A stretch of DNA of 64,000 bases from Anaeramoeba flamelloides (GCA_027625915.1 JANTQA010000033.1:5766001-5830000), one strand, 5' to 3'; positions 12,830 through 24,556 are shown, counted from the first letter of the stretch. Numbers and translations: made by a program. Notes: a model not told the origin generated them from the sequence alone.

Positions 12830-13345
12830 ATTCATTAAAATATTATAAACTTTGTTTCAATCAAAATTGCCCAGCATTTTTTTCAAATATCAATTATTTT
12901 TTATAATTATCCTTTGAAGAACAAATAAGAATTAAGACAGAATAATACGCATCAAAAAATAGCTGATTTTCATATGAAATAAAAACTAAAAAATCAATAT
13001 ATTTTCTTAAAAATAGAAAAACCTAAAATTCTTTAGTGATATATTGAGAAAAACAACAATGTTCATTTTTGATCTTCTTGTGAAGATCCAAGAAAATTCC
13101 AATAAAAATACATAATCATTCCTCTACAATTATTTCCACAGTTTCAGTAACATTAGAATAACACATTTTTACCCAGTTACTATCGATTTTGTAAAAAAAA
13201 AAAATTTGCAAATAAATTAAGTTTAAAAAAAATTTTGCAAATGAATTACCTTATCAATCAAAAATCGAAAAAAATCGAAAAAAACGAATCAAAAAATGCG
13301 AAAAAAAATGATTTCAATTTTGAAATTTCCAAAATAAATTTTTCT
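12830..13345 (+). repeat. Left arm of a large inverted repeat
   Basis: The reverse complement of this stretch matches 15310-15790 over most of its length. Shared landmarks include GATATATTGAGAAAAACAAC, GAACATTGTTG (inverted), TACTATCGATTTTGTAA and AAAAAATGCGAAAAAAAA. The arms are separated by about 2 kb. At the inner end an ATG frame opens (see 13241). Confidence 0.7.
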
Positions 13346-13459
13346 TCTAATATCCATTCAAATTCTTTAGACACAGGTAATTCACACCCCCTACAACTGG
13401 ACGCCTTTGGCTGGAAAATTGTTTTGATCATACAAAAAAACTTTGAAAAATTAATTTAA
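13241..13459 (+). pseudogene. Coding-like fragment repeated three times in the window
   Basis: A 72-codon frame, MNYLINQKSKKIEKNESK..., containing NDFNFEISKINF. The right inverted arm at 15310-15420 (minus) encodes the similar MDYLIKKNRKKRIKKCEKK followed by NDFNFDISKF before a stop. A piece at 23180-23356 encodes NNFNFEIT, then a short frame MNFLFDYPFKPIKYNN. Three decayed copies of one peptide suggest a dispersed gene family or the 5' part of a mobile element. No known domain is assigned. Confidence 0.35.
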
Positions 13460-14133
13460 ATAAAAAATAGAATTAAACTTTTCGGGATAAACTCTGAAAA
13501 AAAACAAACTGTATTAATAAAAATTCAACTTTTTTGAAATGATCAAATTCAGACCTTTTAAGAATTGAATTTTTTTAATTATTCAATTTTTTTTATTGGA
13601 TTATCTTAGTTAACATTTTGATTCTTTTATGAAAAAAACCTCAATTAATTCTATTTTGTATTCAAAGCGTTTGAATGATTCTTATTTATTTCAATGAGTA
13701 ATCCTAACTTATTTCGTGTTTAAATTTGGTGTTTCTTATAATTCTCATCATTCTCAAAATTAAATAATATATAAATAGTTTTTTTGATTTATTAAAAACA
13801 ATTTATTATTTTTTCAAAAAATATAAATATTTGGGGTATTTCTTCTTAAAATTTTAGTTTGACATCATCTTTTCGTCAATTCTGATATTTTTATGTTTAT
13901 TCCTAGTAACAAAATTAATTTACTTTGGAATAGAATTAAAATAATCCTTTTTTTTTTAATCGAGTTTTGGTGTCAAATAAAAATTCTTTTTTTTGATATT
14001 TATTTAAAATCAGAAGACCATAATTTTTATTGTTTTTGAAAAATTTTATTCTTAAAAGGTACTCACAAATAGAAAAAGTTGGATAAAAACCGATTCCATT
14101 AGAACAGTTTTGAATTATATTTCAAAAGGTATA

Positions 14134-14356
14134 AGCCAAATTTCAAAATTAGGGGCAAACTTTATAATTATTATTTTTTTTTTTTTTCATTTATCTTTCA
14201 ACAAATAAAATGATTACATGTACATTTTAATTTATTAATCTATATTGGTTATTATCACGACACACTATTGTAAAATACATTATTATTCAAAAAAAAAAAA
14301 CAATTAAACAAATTTTTTTCTGATTAAAAACCTGCCCCTATTTTTGAAATTTAGCT
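14134..14356. mobile_element. Short TA-flanked inverted-repeat element
   Basis: 223 bp. The left end AGCCAAATTTCAAAATTAGG and the inverse of the right end AGCTAAATTTCAAAAATAGG match over about 24 bases including the following GGCA. A TA lies directly outside each end (14132-14133, 14357-14358), as Tc1/mariner-type insertion would leave. The interior is A/T-rich with no frame. I saw no second copy in the window. Confidence 0.65.
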
Positions 14357-15309
14357 TAAATTTTTGTGAAATAAAAAAGTCCAAAAATGGAACCATTTTG
14401 TGAATTCTATGGATTTTATTGTATTCCAGAGTGTAAAAACAAATTATTTTTCAAAAATATTGACTCGCTTTAAAATTATTTTAGAAGTGGTTTTGTAGAT
14501 TTTTGTACTATTTCTTATCTACAAGAGAACAAAAACTACTCATAATTTGTTCTAATTGTCCAAATGAACTTTTTTGAGAATAAAATGAAATTTGATTGAA
14601 TAGTTTGAATGTAAACTAATGATCCATCACTGAAATTGTCAATATAAGTTACCATGAAAGTTCAAGTAAATATTTATTAAAAATTTAAGGAAACAAATGA
14701 AAAATGTTGAAAAATAAATAAAAATTATAAGAAAATAAATAGGAAATTTCTTGGAATTACAAAGGAGAAATTTATAATTTTGATTATTTCTTGAGAGAAA
14801 AAAGAAATCCTTTAAAAAAAAATTGTAAAAAATAAAAAAAAAACATAAAGTAATAAAAATATAGAAAAAAAACCTTCATACAATGTTTAAAAGATAGTTT
14901 AATTACCACACAATTTCTAATTTTACTTCTTTAGGAACTTTAAATTTATTTTAATATCAAAAACTTTCTATATATTAAATTTATCTTGGAATTAAGGATT
15001 TTTTTTTAGATACTTTTTTTGAGTTTTTGATTTTATTTTGATGAATTTTTGAAATATAAGCTTTTATTTGTCTTTTTTATTCCTCAAGTTATAATTTTTG
15101 TTAGATTTAATCATGTACTGCTTTTTAAATTTAAGTAAATTAGTTTTTTTTTTTTCAATTTATTCTTTTTGATTAGCCATATTGTTTTGAAATGTGGCGA
15201 TCTTTGAACTTTTTTTTCTTTTTGAGAATAAAATAATATCCATCCAAATGAAAGCACATATATATTGGACGAGATATAAATTTCTTAAAGAATTAACATG
15301 TATATTTGA

Positions 15310-15790
15310 AGTAAAAACTTAAAATTTGGATATATCAAAATTGAAATCATTTTTTTTTTCGCATTTTTTGATTCGTTTTTTTCGATTTTTTTTGATAAGG
15401 TAATCCATTTGCAATTTTTTTTTTATTACAAAATCGATAGTAACTTGTTAAAAATGTGTTATTCTAATATTATTGGAATAGTGAAAATGATTGTAGAAAA
15501 ATGATTATGTATTTTTATTGGAATTTTCTTGGATCTTCAATTGAAGATCAAAAATGAACATTGTTGTTTTTCTCAATATATCACTAAAGAATTTTAAGTT
15601 TTTCTATTTTTAAAAAAATATGCTGAATTTTTAGGTTTCTTTCAGATGGATATCAACTATTCTTTGTATTTTATTATTCGTATTAATGATTATTTGATAA
15701 ATATTCTTCAAAATTTAATTATGAAAACTAATTATTATCTGGAATGATTTTATGTGTGCATTGGGCGAATGAAAGTTATAAATACAAATA
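15310..15790 (-). repeat. Right arm of the large inverted repeat
   Basis: Inverse of 12830-13345, diverged by substitutions and small gaps. Similarity ends near GCCCAATGCA (inverted) at about 15765, matching GCCCAGCA at 12870. It could be one end of a foldback element or a duplicated insertion in opposite orientation. Confidence 0.7.
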
Positions 15791-15915
15791 AAGATTCTTT
15801 TATATTGCGATAAGTATTTGTAAAATATATATTCAAGAGATAAAACAAATTCTAGCCATTGGCTCGTATTTCAATATCTTGTAATAATGTTTTTTTTTAC
15901 TCTCAACATGTTCAG

Positions 15916-15936
15916 TAATATATATATATATATATA
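15916..15936. repeat. TA dinucleotide repeat
   Basis: About ten TA units in a row. Seen directly. Confidence 0.9.
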
Positions 15937-17063
15937 GTAGCCTGTCGAATCCCAATTTCTAGAATATCAATTCTATTATTAATAAACTTTTTAAATAAAG
16001 ATGAAATGTTAATACAATTATATACTTTTACAGACTTTTCTATTTTTTATTTAAAAATTTCCCATTTATATGTGATGAAACCTTCAGAAACATTTTAACG
16101 ATTTGGTTATTCCAAAATAATAAATATTGACACAATTTTAATTATTTCTGTAAATACATAATAATTCAAGGATTAAAATTATCAATAGGATTTATTATTA
16201 TTTCTCAATTTGATAAATATTGTCCAACAAATAAAACAAAATTTATTTAATAATTTAAATAAAAAAAAAAATCATATTCTTAAAAAACATAATTTATTTG
16301 GATAATAGCATATCTTTATTTATAAACTTAATATTTAAAAGAAAAAAAAAGATTTATCTCTTCAATTTTACAAAATTCAATAAATTTTTGAAAATTAAAT
16401 ATAAGATCAATTTTTTTACAATATTTAATAATATAAATATATGGTAAACGATTTATTGTAAAGGAAAAAATTTAAAAAAACACAGTTAATCTGTGAAAAA
16501 GAGACTTCTTAACTGGCTAAATTTGATACTTATAATTCATAGAGTAAATAAACACAGTCTTTAGATACATTTTTACTTTTTTGTTTATGTTTTCTAAAAT
16601 AAGGCAGAATACAATTGAATAAAAAAAAATCAATAAAAACTGGAAATAGAGAATAAAAAATAAAAATAAACGAATCCTTTAAAATAGATAAGAAAAAGTG
16701 TATAATTCTTGGAATTGTGATGAATTTGTATATATATTATCATGTGTCATTTGAATTTCTAATATTCAAACAATTAAATATTCAGTCAGTTTTTAATTGT
16801 ATCCTTAAAATAGTTTTATTTTGTAATGATATTTGTCTATGCAAACTCTAAGAAATGAATAAAAGTAAGATTTCAATCACGATCAAAAAGTTTTATAAAT
16901 TTTACTTTTTTTCAAATCGACAAAAATCCAAAATAAAAAAGATTGAATCTTTAGATTGAAACTTTATTTTAAAAAAATGATTATTCATTTCTCTAAAGTT
17001 GACAAATGAAGGTGCATATTGGGTTTAATTGCATCCTTATGTAAATAATTACTCATTGCTTTT

Positions 17064-17082
17064 GGGGGGGGGGGGGGGGGGG
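17064..17082. repeat. Run of 19 G
   Basis: An uninterrupted run of 19 G preceded by TTT and followed by ATAAATAAG. It is the only long G or C homopolymer in a window dominated by A and T runs. Confidence 0.95.
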
Positions 17083-18966
17083 ATAAATAAGAGTTACTAG
17101 TCCATTAATTCAGTGTAAAATTTGTGTCAAAAAACTTGTAAGAAAAAAAAAATAATAATTTTATAAATTAAGGGAGTAAGTACATTTTTCAAATTTTGAG
17201 TGTCATCATTTGAGCGAAAATAAAATTTTCAAATCATTTCTTTAAGCAAATACATTGATATTTTAATAAATATGGAAGTGAAATATATCCTAGCATAATA
17301 TATTTTAATACCAACTAAAAAATGTAATTTAAAAAAATGAAAAGATTGATCATAAAAAAAATAAATAAAAATCATTTATTTTCTGATTTTATCTGGAACA
17401 TTTGATACATTTACTTTTTTTTTTAATTTGGGTTTGTTTTTTAATTCAATATTGAAATAATATTTGTTTGGAAAATTTTTGATATTAACAAATTACTTTT
17501 TTATTTCATAAGAATTTTTAAAATGAATTTAAAAATACTATTTTAATTTTATTCATTTATCTAATTCTTGATTGAGATCAGAAAATCAGATATTTTTTTA
17601 AAGTACTCTCTCAAAATAAAGATTTATTGGACAAATTTGTTTGATTTTATAATTATCTATTTTCCATTAAAATGAGAACTCAAAAAAATTCTGAATCTGA
17701 TTGAAATTTTTTCTTGAATTTTTCAATTATAATGATTTGAATCTTTTGTAACTGTTTTTTGATTCCAAGAATTCAACCCCTTTATTTTAATTTTTGAAAT
17801 AGTACCCTTTATTTTAGCTTTTTTAATAAAAAATATTTGAAAAAAGAATTTTGAAAGCAAATCTGTAAAAACCTGTTTTCTAAAATAATAATAAATAGTA
17901 ATGGAGTGAGAAATTCAAATTAATATATTGATTGGGTTCATAAAAATTAAGAAGATAAAGAAAACAAATCTGGGAAAATAGGCTTGTATCAATATTTTTT
18001 TTTTTTTTTTCATTTTTGATTCCAATAAAATTTATTTAGAAAGGTGATCTTTTGTATTTGATCTTCTAAAAGAAAATATTTATTTCAAATACACACCTTT
18101 TCGGGTCTATTTTTTTGGTTTACTGTTTGACTAATTTCACTCATTGGAATAAACACATTCCTTAATTCAAAACACAATTTCATAAAACCAAAAATTTTCA
18201 TCAAAAAAAAAGGTTCAAAAAATCGAAAAATGAAAGATTCAACTCTGAACTACTTTGGATTTTGGGTTCGCTTGTTTTTTACAAATGAAGCATCGGAAGA
18301 TTTTTTTGTTTCCAAAGTTTCAATATTTTATGGGACTCAAAAAATATTTTTCATTAAGTTTTACAAATTAAAATTATTCAATATTGCAAAATGTACTTGT
18401 TTAAAAAAAGAAAATTCTTTTAAAAATGAGATCTCCATTCCCTTAAAGTTGGTAAAGGTTTTTTTTTTTCAAATTTAATCGAATCTTTCTGTAAAGAAGT
18501 GTTCTATTGGCTTTACGAAAAAAAAATAAGGAAAAGTTACTGAACACCCTATCGAACTATTTTCAGTAAGTTTTTTCAACTTATCGATTCACAGTTTTTG
18601 AAGCTTTCTTGAAAAAAACAAACAATTTTTGTGCCAATAAGAAGAGATCTTCCTTCACCAATATTATTTGTTTCATTCAAAATGTTGTTTTTTCTTTTTT
18701 GTTTTCAAAAATAAAACAAAAAATAACAAGCCCTCCTTTCGAAAATACTCTTTTGTTTTTGGTTTTCAAAATCAAATATTTACAAAAAGTAGAAATTGTT
18801 GTCAAGTGTTTTGTTTTGTTGTAAAAAAAATAAAAATAGGAAAAAAAAGAAAAAAATTAAAAACATTAAAAGGGAAAAACAAATCAGAAAATTTTAATTA
18901 GTTTTTTTTTGTTTGAACTCTTAAAATTTTTTTTTTTTTTTATTTGGTACCAAAAAAGAAAAAAAA

Positions 18967-19719
18967 TTATTTTCTTCTTTTCATTGTTAAAAATGTCATG
19001 ACGATGATGGCAACAAGAATAAAACCAATGGAACACATACCCATTGAAAAAGAGGATTGGATGAAAAAACCTGGTGTAGTGCCAATGTGTGGATAGAGGG
19101 GTGGTTGTTTTTGATGTCTAACAACACCAGCAGCACTACCAGCCTTTTTTGGATAGCATTGTACGTAATTATGATAAGCACTATTTGTGAGAAAAATAAA
19201 AACACAAAAAAAAAAAAACATAAACAAAACAAAGAAGTAAAAAATAAGAAGAATTCGCGAAACAAAAAACAAAAACAAAAAAAAAAAAACAACAACAAAG
19301 AAAGAAGTCGAAAAAAAAATTAATCAAAAAACATACGCAATCCCAGACGAGGGGTTTCCAACAATACACTCTTCACACTTGTTATCGATACAAACACCTT
19401 TCCAAGTCCCTACCAATTCCGAGTAATATCCACATGCATGATAATCATCTATATCTTTATCTTCCCAATCGGCACCATCGTCATTACAAAACTTACCAAG
19501 CACATTGTCGTTTGAAAATTTACGACAAGAGAGATCCAGAGAACAATAGGAGTCAATTGAACAATCCACATGAGAAGCACATTGAACACATTTTTTAGTA
19601 GTAGAAAGTATGGGAAGAGCACAAATTGGTTCCTCTTTCTCTTTACATTCTTTACTTGTTTCACAGCCAAACACTGCAATAAAAAATAGCCCAAGAGTAA
19701 TAAGTACAAATAGTTTCAT
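18967..19719 (-). CDS. Cys-rich type I membrane protein, two exons
   Basis: Exon 1 is 19719-19337 (ATG at 19719) and exon 2 is 19180-18967. The 156-base intron starts GTATGT and ends TCACAAATAG, and the codon split across it (GC/T, Ala) keeps the frame, giving 198 residues. Residues 1-18 are a signal peptide (MKLFVLITLGLFFIAVFG). The ectodomain carries 14 cysteines (ETSKECKEKEEPICA, KKCVQCASHVDCS, DNKCEECIVG), an even number that fits disulphides in a secreted fold. A single membrane segment (CSIGFILVAIIVMTFL) sits near the C-terminus, followed by KRRK, a stop-transfer tail that also resembles a basic ER-retrieval signal. Without splicing the first frame would end in a Phe/Val tail and lose its membrane anchor. 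The CX2C and CX5C spacing is reminiscent of small cell-surface Cys-rich repeats, but I recognise no named family. Confidence 0.85.
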
Positions 19720-19794
19720 TTAAAGAGTTTGAAAAAGAAAGAAAATATAATTATTGAATAAAAAGAGAAAAATGATAGTTCATAGATTAAAATT

Positions 19795-20130
19795 TTCGAT
19801 TCAGTTTTCCTCTTGTTTGGAAATATTTTGTTATTTTTGAATTAAGTATGTTTGGATGAGTTTCTTCTCGTTAATTAGTTGATCATTAAAGTAGGGACTA
19901 CTTTTTTTGTCGCAAAAGTTATTTTCTCATTTTATATTTTTAGTATTTCTTCATTTGGTAATAATCCCTCTTATCTTTGAAATATTCCAAAACCAAACCA
20001 ATAGTTAAAAAGGTGTGTTGTTATAGTTGTTGTTTATACCAGCTTTGGAGATTACTTTTCTTGTCATTCTTTGAAAATTTAGTATCTCTCGATTTTTTTA
20101 TTTGTCAAAAATATCTTCGATTTTTATCTT
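19795..20130 (+). repeat. Family D repeat, copy 1
   Basis: Clear similarity to 30565-30935, with landmarks TTATCTTTGAAATATTCCAA, TTGGAGATT, TTCTTTGAAAATTTA and TTTTTTTATTTGTCAAAAAT in the same order. It lies 75 bases upstream of the Cys-rich gene start, so it may carry its upstream region. Confidence 0.65.
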
Positions 20131-20734
20131 CTAAACATTTATTAATTTTGAGGTCTGAACAAGAATCAAATTTTCAAATTTATTATCTTTTTTTTGATTA
20201 TGTGTAGTTTAAAAACCTTTTTTTCGAATAGTTTAAAACCCTAACATATAACTAATAATAGAAAAAAAGACCAGAACAAATCTCGGAGTAATACTTATCA
20301 ATTACAATCTTTTTCTTGATTAACATTAACATTGGTAAACAATAAGGAAAAAAGAGCGAAAATAGATTGTGAAAATTTAAACTCACTTAAACATCAAAGA
20401 CTACATTATCTTTAAAAAAAATTTTCAAAATTAAAATTTTTAGATTTATAAATTTTACACTATTTGCTAACTTCAATTATAATAAGTTCTTTTTATTTGA
20501 TAATATATCCTTGATCAAAAAAATTTTCAAGATATTTTACAAGAAAAGATGAAAAATTCTATTTCCAAGGTTCTATTATTATTTTTTTCAAATTTAATAG
20601 TAAAAAAAATAGAAAAAAAAAATTGTTTTCTACCCAAGAGGTTATTTTATAAGTATTTTAAATCTAATGAATATATTTCAAATAGGGAACCAATTATTTG
20701 GATTATTGAAGAATTATTTATTGTTTTAAATTGT

Positions 20735-20945
20735 TAAAAATATTGTTTTTTTTTTTTTTTGATTTTTCTGTAGGATTTTTTTTATTTTGAAATGAACAAA
20801 AAATTTAAAAAAATTCCGGTTTATTTCGAAAAGTATAAAAAAAACACTGTTAGGTTTTCCAATGTTTATAAAAATAGAGTAAAATATTTGTTTTTGCTGG
20901 ATTCTTTTGGATCCTGGAAAACCTAGGCACATGACAGCACTCTGC
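20735..20945 (-). repeat. Family C repeat
   Basis: Contains AAAACCTAGGCACATGACAG, the inverse of the CCTAGGTTTT core at 9535 and 32090, together with the shared TTTATTTCGAAAAGTA and AAATAGAGTAAAAT stretches. Confidence 0.5.
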
Positions 20946-21669
20946 GCGTAATTTTGGTTAGTTTTTTTTTTAACTATTTGGAATTAACCTTAACATTTCT
21001 CAAATAAATTTTTGGTTTATTTCAAAAATAATAAAGCTAGATAATTTGCAGCACTTTCATTAGGTTTTCATCAGTTATTTTTTTTTTCCATATTTGAGTT
21101 TTTTAGATAAGTAAAGTGTTTTCAAAACTATTAGTTATGATCTCTTCAAAAAATATCCTAAAGTTGAATTTTAAGAAAATATCATTGTTACATTCATTTA
21201 AACCTTTTTACTATAAAATATTCTTTTTTAACTTGTTTTCTAGATGAGAGACTTTCAACAAATATTTTACTACTAATGGCAATAAATATCACAAATAAGA
21301 AGTTTTTATAAGTACTTTACTGTTGATTATAATTTGAATCAACTTTATTAACAAGGATGACTTGATTATTTAAGATGTAGTATTGTTGAAATTCGAATTT
21401 TCAATTTTATTTTTTCAGAGTAGTGTGGTATTAGGTTATCAAGGCGAATAAATCAAAATTTCTTTTGGAATTTCAAAGTGAATCACGAAATATTAATTTA
21501 AATTCCAAAAAAGAAATGTTATTTGTGTCAATTGTAATTTAAATTAAGGAAGTAGGTACATTTTATTTGTTTTGAAAGTATTTAATTCTGTAAACATTAT
21601 TGAAAATTTTATCTGTGTGAGTGCTATGGAATATTGAAATCAATTTACCATTTCTTACCCTGTTTATTA

Positions 21670-21865
21670 CAGTCAGTTTCACTTTTAAGACACAAACTTT
21701 CAACAAAATTTAAGGCACAAAAAAATAAGAAATTTATGCACAAAATTTGTAATTTTTTTTTTTACAATTTATTTTTACTAGAATTTGAATTTTGGGCCTT
21801 AATTTGAGATTTTTTTGTGCATTAAATTTCGTTGATATTTTGTGTCTTAAAAGTGAAACTGACTG
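21670..21865. mobile_element. PAL hairpin element, copy 1
   Basis: 196 bp flanked by TA on both sides (21668-21669, 21866-21867). It starts CAGTCAGTTTCACTTTTAAG and ends with the inverse. The arms of about 80 bases are near-perfect inverse copies around a short A/T-rich centre. It is non-coding and can fold into one long hairpin. TA duplication and CAGT ends are typical of Tc1/mariner-type miniature elements. Confidence 0.85.
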
Positions 21866-22067
21866 TAAAAAAACCATAGACAATAAGATTTTATTCTTTA
21901 TCTATTCAATTATATATTTTTTTTTATTTACAAATTTTTAATTTTTATTAAAGTGTGTTTAGAATCAAGAAATGTGTTAATTGAATACTTGAAATCAATC
22001 AAAGAATAAATCAATAAACTAAATCCGAGATTTTATAACTTATAAAATCTATTTCAATAATTTTTAT

Positions 22068-22094
22068 TCACCTGGACTGATTAATTGAATATAT

Positions 22095-22137
<43 letters not shown>

Positions 22138-22690
22138 TATTCAAGAATAGCAAATATTAAAGCTGATTATAATTTCACTTTTTACATATTCTAATGAAAT
22201 ATAAAAAACTTGATATTTTAAAAATATATAAACAAAAATAAAACCAAAAACTTAAAAAAGGGGAATCAATATTTTTGAAATGGGTATTACCAATTTAATA
22301 TTACTGAACTTTCACCGAAATAAGGTTTAAATAGAATATTTTTTGCTTGTAATTAAAGTCATTATATAAAGGAATTACATATACTCCATTTTCTTGGTGA
22401 TTATTTTTTTTTTCGAAGATCTCTTTTTTTATTGTCTTTTCTTTTTTGTTTTTATTTTGTTAAAAGATAGCTGTGTGGAAAAAGATATTTAAAAAGAATA
22501 GCAAAACAAAACCCAAAATTAAAAGAAAAAGAAAAGAAAAAGAAAATCAAAGAAAAAGAAAAAGAAAAAACAAAAACAAAAAAAAAACAAAAATTTGAGA
22601 AAGTATAACATAAATTTGTAAAATCGGAAAAAATCATTTTGATCCATAATTTGAAAATATTTTTTTAATAGGAATATCAAATGAACCTCA
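22068..22690 (+). repeat. R1 dispersed repeat, copy 1
   Basis: Shares with 35092-35690 and 59360-59960 the ordered landmarks TTAGTATTCAAGAA, TTTTTGAAATGGGTATTACC, ACTTTCACCGAAAT, TTTTCTTGGTGATTATT, TTCGAAGATCTCTTTTT and an AAAGAAAAAGAAAA run. The TA microsatellite at 22089-22134 lies near its start. Confidence 0.7.
22089..22134. repeat. TA dinucleotide repeat
   Basis: More than twenty near-perfect AT units. Seen directly. Confidence 0.9.
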
Positions 22691-23120
22691 AAAAAAACTT
22701 CAATTAACAGTATAAACTAAGTCAAAATTTTTGAAAAACTGTTCATTATTTCGATAAACTTTATTTCTTTCGAATTGTAACAATAATTTTTTTTCAAAAA
22801 TCAATTAATTTTAATAATTGAACTTCGAAAAAAGATAAGAAATAGGTTGAACAATACATATCAAATAAAAGTTGATATCCTTATGTACCAAAATTAAAAA
22901 ACGTTTAGAGAGTCTTAAAATTTTCAAAAAGTCTTTTTCTTTACCCCGTTATTAAGAAAATAAAATGAAGATTCATTTTGATTTGAATTTAAGATCATAC
23001 AAAATCAAATATAAATTATGATAGAAATAATTTACACTATTTCAAAAAATTAAAATAACAGGTTTTTATCAATGTAATATTGACCTTGAAATAATAAATA
23101 ATTTTAAATAAATTATGTAT

Positions 23121-23121
<1 letters not shown>

Positions 23122-23160
<39 letters not shown>
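23122..23160. repeat. Run of 39 A
   Basis: An uninterrupted poly-A run just upstream of a coding-like remnant. There is no upstream retroelement body, so it is probably slippage and not a retrotransposon tail. Confidence 0.9.
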
Positions 23161-23162
<2 letters not shown>

Positions 23163-23481
23163 ACAAATATAAAAACCGTTGAAAAAATAATTTCAATTTT
23201 GAAATTACCTAAATGAATTTTCTCTTTGATTATCCTTTTAAACCCATTAAATACAATAATATACTCAGCAAAGATGGACCTTTTGACTTTAAAATAATTC
23301 TATATAATAACGAAACAGAAACGATCATCTTTCCAAATAGAGTTGTTGAAATTTAGAATGAAAAAAGTTTTTTCAACCAAAGCTCCAATTTAGAAGATCT
23401 GTATATTATTATGCTTCTGAATTTGAGTGTCTATTAAAAAAATGAAAAACTTTGATTTTGAAGCCACATTCATATATCTAA

Positions 23482-23760
23482 ATCCCATTCCAAAAATTTG
23501 AATACACTCAAAAGAAAAAAAAGGCTAAAAAAAACAAAAATTATTATATTTTTCCAAACCTAATATTAAACCAACATTTAACTTACCCATTATTAATGTT
23601 TTTAAAGTAAAGATTTTCATCCAAATAAAAGAAAAAAATATAAAACAAAAAAAAAAATTGATGTGTCCAAAATAATGAAACAAACAGAAAAAATAATATC
23701 GAAGATTTGTGAAAATTTAAACCAACAATTATTTATCGTCCTAATGGTTTGCAGCCCTCA
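23482..23760 (+). mobile_element. MAR family element, truncated
   Basis: Starts CCCATTCCAAAAATTTGAAT and matches the MAR interior through ATGTGTCCAAAATAATGAAA and ACCAACAATTATTTATCG, then loses similarity. The right end is missing. Confidence 0.6.
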
Positions 23761-23884
23761 CCTAACAATATTGAAATATTTGGATTTAAGAAACTCTATA
23801 TCAATATTCTAGCAATCATAAATACAAAGTTCGCTAATAATTAAAAAGACATTATCTTTTCAAATGAATTTAATATTAATAAAA

Positions 23885-24140
23885 AAATCTTGTTTTTAAC
23901 TTTTTTTTCGGTGAAAGTTCAGTAATAAAAAATCGGCAATGCTCATTTCAAAAATTGTGAATCACTTTTTTTTTGATTTTTTCTTTTATTTTTTATTAAT
24001 TTTTAAAATATCAGGTTTTTATATATTTAGTAGGATTTGAAAGTTAATCGCAAATCAGAGTTAATTATATGTTGTTCTTGAATACTAAAGGATATATTCT
24101 CTTTAATTTATTATTTCAGGTGAGTCAGAATTTTTCAAAT
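23885..24140 (-). repeat. R1 dispersed repeat, copy 2, reversed
   Basis: Inverse of the first third of R1: TTTTTTTCGGTGAAAGTTCA, GCTCATTTCAAAAATTGTGA and TTTCAGGTGAGTCAG appear in reverse order. With copy 1 it forms a loose inverted pair around the poly-A run and the truncated MAR element. Confidence 0.65.
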
Positions 24141-24556
24141 GGTGTTTAGTTAAGATTGATTTTTAGATCTTCGACATTTTTTGGTGTTATGATACCTGAA
24201 GTAGGATAATTCATTATTTTGTTTGAATCAAAACAAACTTTTTGAAAAGTTGAAATTGAATATTTATGAGATCCTTTTTCAAAATGAATAGGAAATCTTA
24301 TTACTTTATTAAAATCACAGTGTTATTTATAAATAAAAATTTTACAATAAATGAAAACAATTACAAAAAAAATCAAGATTTATTTAAAGTGTTTATCTTA
24401 TAACCAACAAATATTTAATTTTGAGAAAAATTCCAATGAAAATATCAATACTTAATTATTAGTAGCTTGAATTAAAAATAATTTTGTAAATTAATATTCA
24501 ATAAAGAAAAAATGATTAAGAAACAATTTCCAAAAAATATTTTGGAAATTAAAAAA

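Larger units (their letters stand above)
10797..18966. other. Longest gene-free region, repeat-rich
   Basis: Over 8 kb without a supported gene. A run of T with few C at 10959-11040 follows eS12. Further along are a MAR element (11811-12348), a pair of inverted arms (12830-13345 and 15310-15790), a small inverted-repeat element (14134-14356), a TA microsatellite (15916-15936) and a 19-base G run (17064-17082). An 82-codon ATG frame at 18230-18478 (MKDSTLNYFGFWVRLFF...) has a fair start context but resembles nothing I know; I rate it about 0.2 as a gene. Confidence 0.6.
19720..24556. other. Intergenic region full of dispersed repeats
   Basis: No gene is supported. Next to the Cys-rich gene is a family D copy (19795-20130), which probably overlaps that gene's promoter. 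It is followed by a family C copy (20735-20945), a PAL hairpin element (21670-21865), a TA microsatellite (22089-22134), R1 copies in opposite orientation (22068-22690 and 23885-24140), a run of 39 A (23122-23160) and a truncated MAR copy (23482-23760). A coding-like remnant at 23180-23356 is related to the frame at 13241. Confidence 0.65.

Noticed and set aside
18609-18901. Two overlapping plus frames downstream of the Cys-rich gene
   Set aside because: They are Phe/Lys-rich with homopolymer runs and no recognisable start or motif.
23122-23160. Poly-A run as a retrotransposon tail
   Set aside because: No element body or target duplication adjoins it; such runs are common in this genome.
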